Source: an uncultured Chthoniobacterales bacterium (GTDB lineage Bacteria > Verrucomicrobiota > Verrucomicrobiia > Chthoniobacterales > CAKUMP01). Taken from it: a DNA stretch of 7,234 nucleotides. The notes beneath the pieces are model-generated. The model was not told the DNA's origin. It worked only from the letters and a program-made list of their open reading frames with translations, and made no database searches. Positions 4,793 to 7,234 of this stretch are shown one piece after another. The position numbers and the translations under genes are program-made. The stretch spans positions 1 through 7,234 of the forward strand of contig CAKUMP010000118.1 of the NCBI GenBank assembly GCA_934667795.1, written 5' to 3'. Position 1 is the stretch's first letter; each line of letters starts with the position of its first letter.

Positions 4793-6499
4793 ATGGACTC
4801 CAAAGCATCTACATCTACAGCAACATCCCTGAAAGTCATTATCGGCGCAGATCATGGGGGAGTTGAATTAAAAAAAACACTTCTCGAACACCTGCGTTCG
4901 CAATCCATTTCTGCGGTTGATATCGGGACATTTTCTACCGAATCCGTGGATTTTCCTGACTTTGCTGTGGAAGTGGCACAAGCAATTACAGATGAACAGG
5001 CGGATCGCGGGATCCTCATCTGCCGTTCCGGTATTGGAATGTCGATTGCCGCCAACCGGTTTCCAAAAGTCCGCGCGGCTCTGGTTCATTCCATTCAGGA
5101 GGCACAGGTAACGCGCCAGCACAATAACGCCAATGTCCTCTGTCTCGGCGCAGATACAACGACTCCCGAACTCGCAACTCAAATCCTCGAAAAATTTCTT
5201 TCTACCGAGTTCGAAGGCGGACGCCATGAGCGTCGTGTGAATAAACTTTCGCCCAATGGCTGCCCGCCGTCACTGCATGAAGCCGACCCGGAAATCGCAG
5301 CAGCGATTGATGAAGAAGTGATCCGCCAGCGCGATAATATCGAATTAATTGCTTCGGAAAACTTCACCAGCCGCGCGGTGATGCAGGCTCAGGGTTCTTG
5401 TCTGACGAATAAATATGCCGAAGGGTACCCAGGGAAACGCTGGTATGGAGGCTGCGAAAACGTAGATGTGGTCGAACAATTAGCCATCGACCGCCTCAAG
5501 AAATTGTTTGGAGCAGAACATGTCAACGTCCAGCCCCATAGTGGCTCTCAGGCGAACACAGCCGTTTATTTCAGTGTCCTTTCTCCCGGTGACCGCATCC
5601 TGACGATGGATCTTTCGCATGGCGGACACCTGACACACGGGCATAAAGCCAATTTCTCCGGAAAACTGTACGAAATCAGCCATTACGGGGTGAGTCAGGA
5701 ACAGGAAACGATCGATTACGACGCACTGGCTCGCCAGGCCGCAGAATTCCAGCCTCGCATGATCACCGCGGGGGCTTCTGCTTATTCCCGTACGATTGAT
5801 TTTGCCAGAATGCGGGAAATTGCGGACTCCGTGGGCGCTTACCTCTTTGTGGACATGGCTCACATTGCCGGGTTAGTCGCTGGAGGTGTCCACCCCAGCC
5901 CGATTCCGCATGCCCATTTTGTGACTTCCACCACACACAAAAGTCTGCGTGGTCCACGGGGTGGTGTCATCCTCTGTAAAGAAGAGTTTGCGAAAAAAAT
6001 CGACTCACTGGTATTCCCTGGCGTCCAGGGTGGACCCCTCATGCATGTGATTGCTGCGAAAGCCGTTTGCTTCAAAGAAGCGCTCCTTCCCACTTTCCGC
6101 GAATATGCCCAACGCATTGTCAATAACGCTATCACACTCGCTAAAAGCCTCAATGCTCATGGGTACCGCATCGTTTCCGGCGGAACCGATAACCATGTGA
6201 TGCTCGTTGACCTCCGACCACAGAATATTTCCGGAAAAGACGCACAGGAGTGTCTCGACCTCGCCGGAATCACCATTAATAAAAACTCCATTCCCTTCGA
6301 TACCATGCCGATCTCCAAAACCGGCGGTATCCGTATCGGAACCCCGGCAGTCACCACACGCGGAATGAATGAACCCGAAATGAAAATCATTGCCGACCTC
6401 ATTCACCGTGCACTCCAAAACCATGACAAACCAGAAGTTTTAGCCAAAATTAAATCCGAGGTTAAAACGTTGAATGAAAAATTCCCCGTTCCTTATTAA
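4793..6499 (+). CDS. rpiB-glyA: Fused ribose-5-phosphate isomerase B / serine hydroxymethyltransferase
   Basis: One uninterrupted 568-codon frame joins two enzymes. Residues about 13-151 are RpiB (ribose-5-P/ribulose-5-P isomerisation): GADHGG (18-23), CRSGIGMSIAAN (77-88) with catalytic Cys C77, RQHNNANV (108-115) with H110, and EGGRHERRV (141-149) with phosphate-binding R144 and R148. After a linker of roughly ten residues (SPNGCPPSLHEA), residues about 163-568 form a full SHMT (PLP-dependent serine plus THF to glycine plus methylene-THF): LIASENFTS (185-193), NKYAEGYPGKRWYGG (206-220), HSGSQAN (249-255), HGGHLTHG (276-283), FVDMAHIAGL (352-361) with D354, STTHKSLRGPRGG (379-391) with PLP lysine K383, and SGGTDNH (462-468). 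Both active sites look intact except Arg for Gly at residue 78. ATG 4793 is the first start after an in-frame stop, yet has no Shine-Dalgarno-like sequence. Lying between the phosphatase and zwf, it joins pentose phosphate and one-carbon metabolism. Confidence 0.95.
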   Translation: MDSKASTSTATSLKVIIGADHGGVELKKTLLEHLRSQSISAVDIGTFSTESVDFPDFAVEVAQAITDEQADRGILICRSGIGMSIAANRFPKVRAALVHSIQEAQVTRQHNNANVLCLGADTTTPELATQILEKFLSTEFEGGRHERRVNKLSPNGCPPSLHEADPEIAAAIDEEVIRQRDNIELIASENFTSRAVMQAQGSCLTNKYAEGYPGKRWYGGCENVDVVEQLAIDRLKKLFGAEHVNVQPHSGSQANTAVYFSVLSPGDRILTMDLSHGGHLTHGHKANFSGKLYEISHYGVSQEQETIDYDALARQAAEFQPRMITAGASAYSRTIDFARMREIADSVGAYLFVDMAHIAGLVAGGVHPSPIPHAHFVTSTTHKSLRGPRGGVILCKEEFAKKIDSLVFPGVQGGPLMHVIAAKAVCFKEALLPTFREYAQRIVNNAITLAKSLNAHGYRIVSGGTDNHVMLVDLRPQNISGKDAQECLDLAGITINKNSIPFDTMPISKTGGIRIGTPAVTTRGMNEPEMKIIADLIHRALQNHDKPEVLAKIKSEVKTLNEKFPVPY

Positions 6500-6603
6500 T
6501 TCATTTGATCAAAATAATTTCTGTGAACGCTTGCGAACGCGCATGATCCGAGCATGCTTTGCATAGGAGGCACACTAACCCAATATTACTGCTTTAAATC
6601 ATC
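6500..6603 (+). promoter_or_regulatory. 104-base gap before zwf with palindrome, direct repeat and orphan AGGAGG
   Basis: The gap holds a perfect 10-bp palindrome TTTGATCAAA (6504-6513). A direct repeat GAACGC follows at 6525-6530 and 6535-6540, spaced one helical turn apart. An exact AGGAGG lies at 6565-6570. That site is 33 bases from the zwf ATG, too far to serve it, and overlaps the stop codon of a 7-codon frame (ATG 6543 to TAG 6566). TTGCAT (6560-6565) and AATATT (6583-6588) are a loosely promoter-like pair. No T-run terminator follows glyA, so zwf may be read through or have its own start here. All roles are guesses from pattern. Confidence 0.3.
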
Positions 6604-7234
6604 ATGGAACCAAACAGCAACCCCTTACGGGAAGGTCTCAGCAACCGCCGCATGCCCCAGCCCTGTACACTTGTGATCTTTGGCGCAACCGGTGACCTCA
6701 CGCATCGAAAACTTGTTCCGGCACTTTACAACCTGGCCCTGGACGGCGACCTCCCGACTTCTCTTACAGTCGTGGGATTTGCCCGACGCGACAAGTCGAA
6801 CGAAGAGTTTCGAACAGAGCTGGAAGAAGCAGCCCGAAAGTTTTCCCGTCAACCGATTGAAGATGAACTTTGGGAAACATTTTCCAATTCCATTTTTTAT
6901 CATCGTTCTGAATTCAGCGACCAGGAGGGGTACACGAGCCTTTCCACTTTGCTGGATAAAATCGACCAGGAACGTGGGACTCGAGGGAACCGCCTCTTTT
7001 ACCTCGCGGCTTCGCCCGACCAGTTTGAAGAAATTATTGAAAATCTCAAATCCGCGGGGCTTCACAATAATTCCAGCCAGGATGGGTGGTCACGGGTAAT
7101 TGTAGAAAAACCGTTTGGAACCGACCTTCCATCCGCATCCAAACTCAATAATATCGTCAATTCTGCATTCCAGGAGAAAGATACGTACCGTATTGACCAC
7201 TATCTGGGAAAAGAAACGGCTCAGAACATCATGG
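6604..7234 (+). CDS. zwf: Glucose-6-phosphate 1-dehydrogenase (C-terminus beyond window)
   Basis: The 210 codons present are the N-terminal, nucleotide-binding part of G6PD, which oxidises glucose-6-phosphate to 6-phosphogluconolactone with NADP+ at the entry of the oxidative pentose phosphate pathway (cytosol). The dinucleotide-binding loop is FGATGDLTHRKL (26-37), RLFYLAASPDQF matches the FYLALPP-type segment of the family, VEKPFG (167-172) follows, and RIDHYLGKE (196-204) is the substrate-binding signature with the catalytic-pocket His/Asp residues. About 20 residues precede the Rossmann start, normal for bacterial enzymes. ATG 6604 is the first in-frame start after TAA at 6595; there is no ribosome site at the usual distance, and a later ATG (residue 17) is no better placed. 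It follows the rpiB-glyA gene by 104 bases on the same strand. About 300 further residues would be expected. Confidence 0.96.
   Translation, partial: MEPNSNPLREGLSNRRMPQPCTLVIFGATGDLTHRKLVPALYNLALDGDLPTSLTVVGFARRDKSNEEFRTELEEAARKFSRQPIEDELWETFSNSIFYHRSEFSDQEGYTSLSTLLDKIDQERGTRGNRLFYLAASPDQFEEIIENLKSAGLHNNSSQDGWSRVIVEKPFGTDLPSASKLNNIVNSAFQEKDTYRIDHYLGKETAQNIM

Noticed and set aside
5480..6424. Several minus-strand frames of 64-139 codons under the SHMT domain
   Set aside because: All lie antisense to a strongly conserved enzyme and show no protein-family features, so they are codon-usage shadows.
6680..7099. 139-codon plus-strand frame inside zwf
   Set aside because: It is the +1 shadow of zwf; the zwf frame contains all the G6PD signatures.

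Overview
The window carries six protein-coding genes, four complete and two cut by the window edges. They fall in two divergent blocks separated by a 142-base promoter region (4166-4307). Protein features point to a Gram-negative bacterium of moderate GC, most plausibly the PVC superphylum and perhaps Verrucomicrobiota. The hints are a cyanobacterial/plant-type IspH, a lipoprotein L,D-transpeptidase and a divergent ECF-like sigma protein. This placement is inference, since no rRNA or marker gene is present.

Left block (minus strand, read right to left). A degenerate sigma-70/ECF-like protein (3665-4165) is followed 16 bases later by a 699-residue YyaL/SPATA20-family thioredoxin-domain protein (1549-3648). 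Next comes a 285-base non-coding stretch with two kinds of tandem repeat and a GC-rich hairpin (about 1431-1547). Then come an L,D-transpeptidase lipoprotein (598-1263) and the first 162 codons of ispH (1-488), which runs off the left edge.

Right block (plus strand). A promoter-like sequence (4262-4289) precedes a low-molecular-weight protein-tyrosine-phosphatase-family gene (4308-4772). Twenty bases later begins a single 568-codon gene encoding ribose-5-phosphate isomerase B fused in frame to a full-length serine hydroxymethyltransferase (4793-6499). After a 104-base gap the first 210 codons of zwf, glucose-6-phosphate dehydrogenase, run off the right edge (6604-7234).

The phosphatase, rpiB, glyA order echoes the ywlE-ywlF-(ywlG)-glyA cluster of Bacillus subtilis, with rpiB and glyA merged into one polypeptide here. 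With zwf next door, the block links the oxidative and non-oxidative pentose phosphate pathway (NADPH, ribose-5-phosphate) to one-carbon supply from serine, all feeding nucleotide synthesis. The fusion is the most notable item. The sigma-like/YyaL pair and the repeat cluster come next. I found no CRISPR array, insertion sequence, tRNA or rRNA. Apart from the fusion, the window looks like ordinary chromosomal housekeeping sequence.
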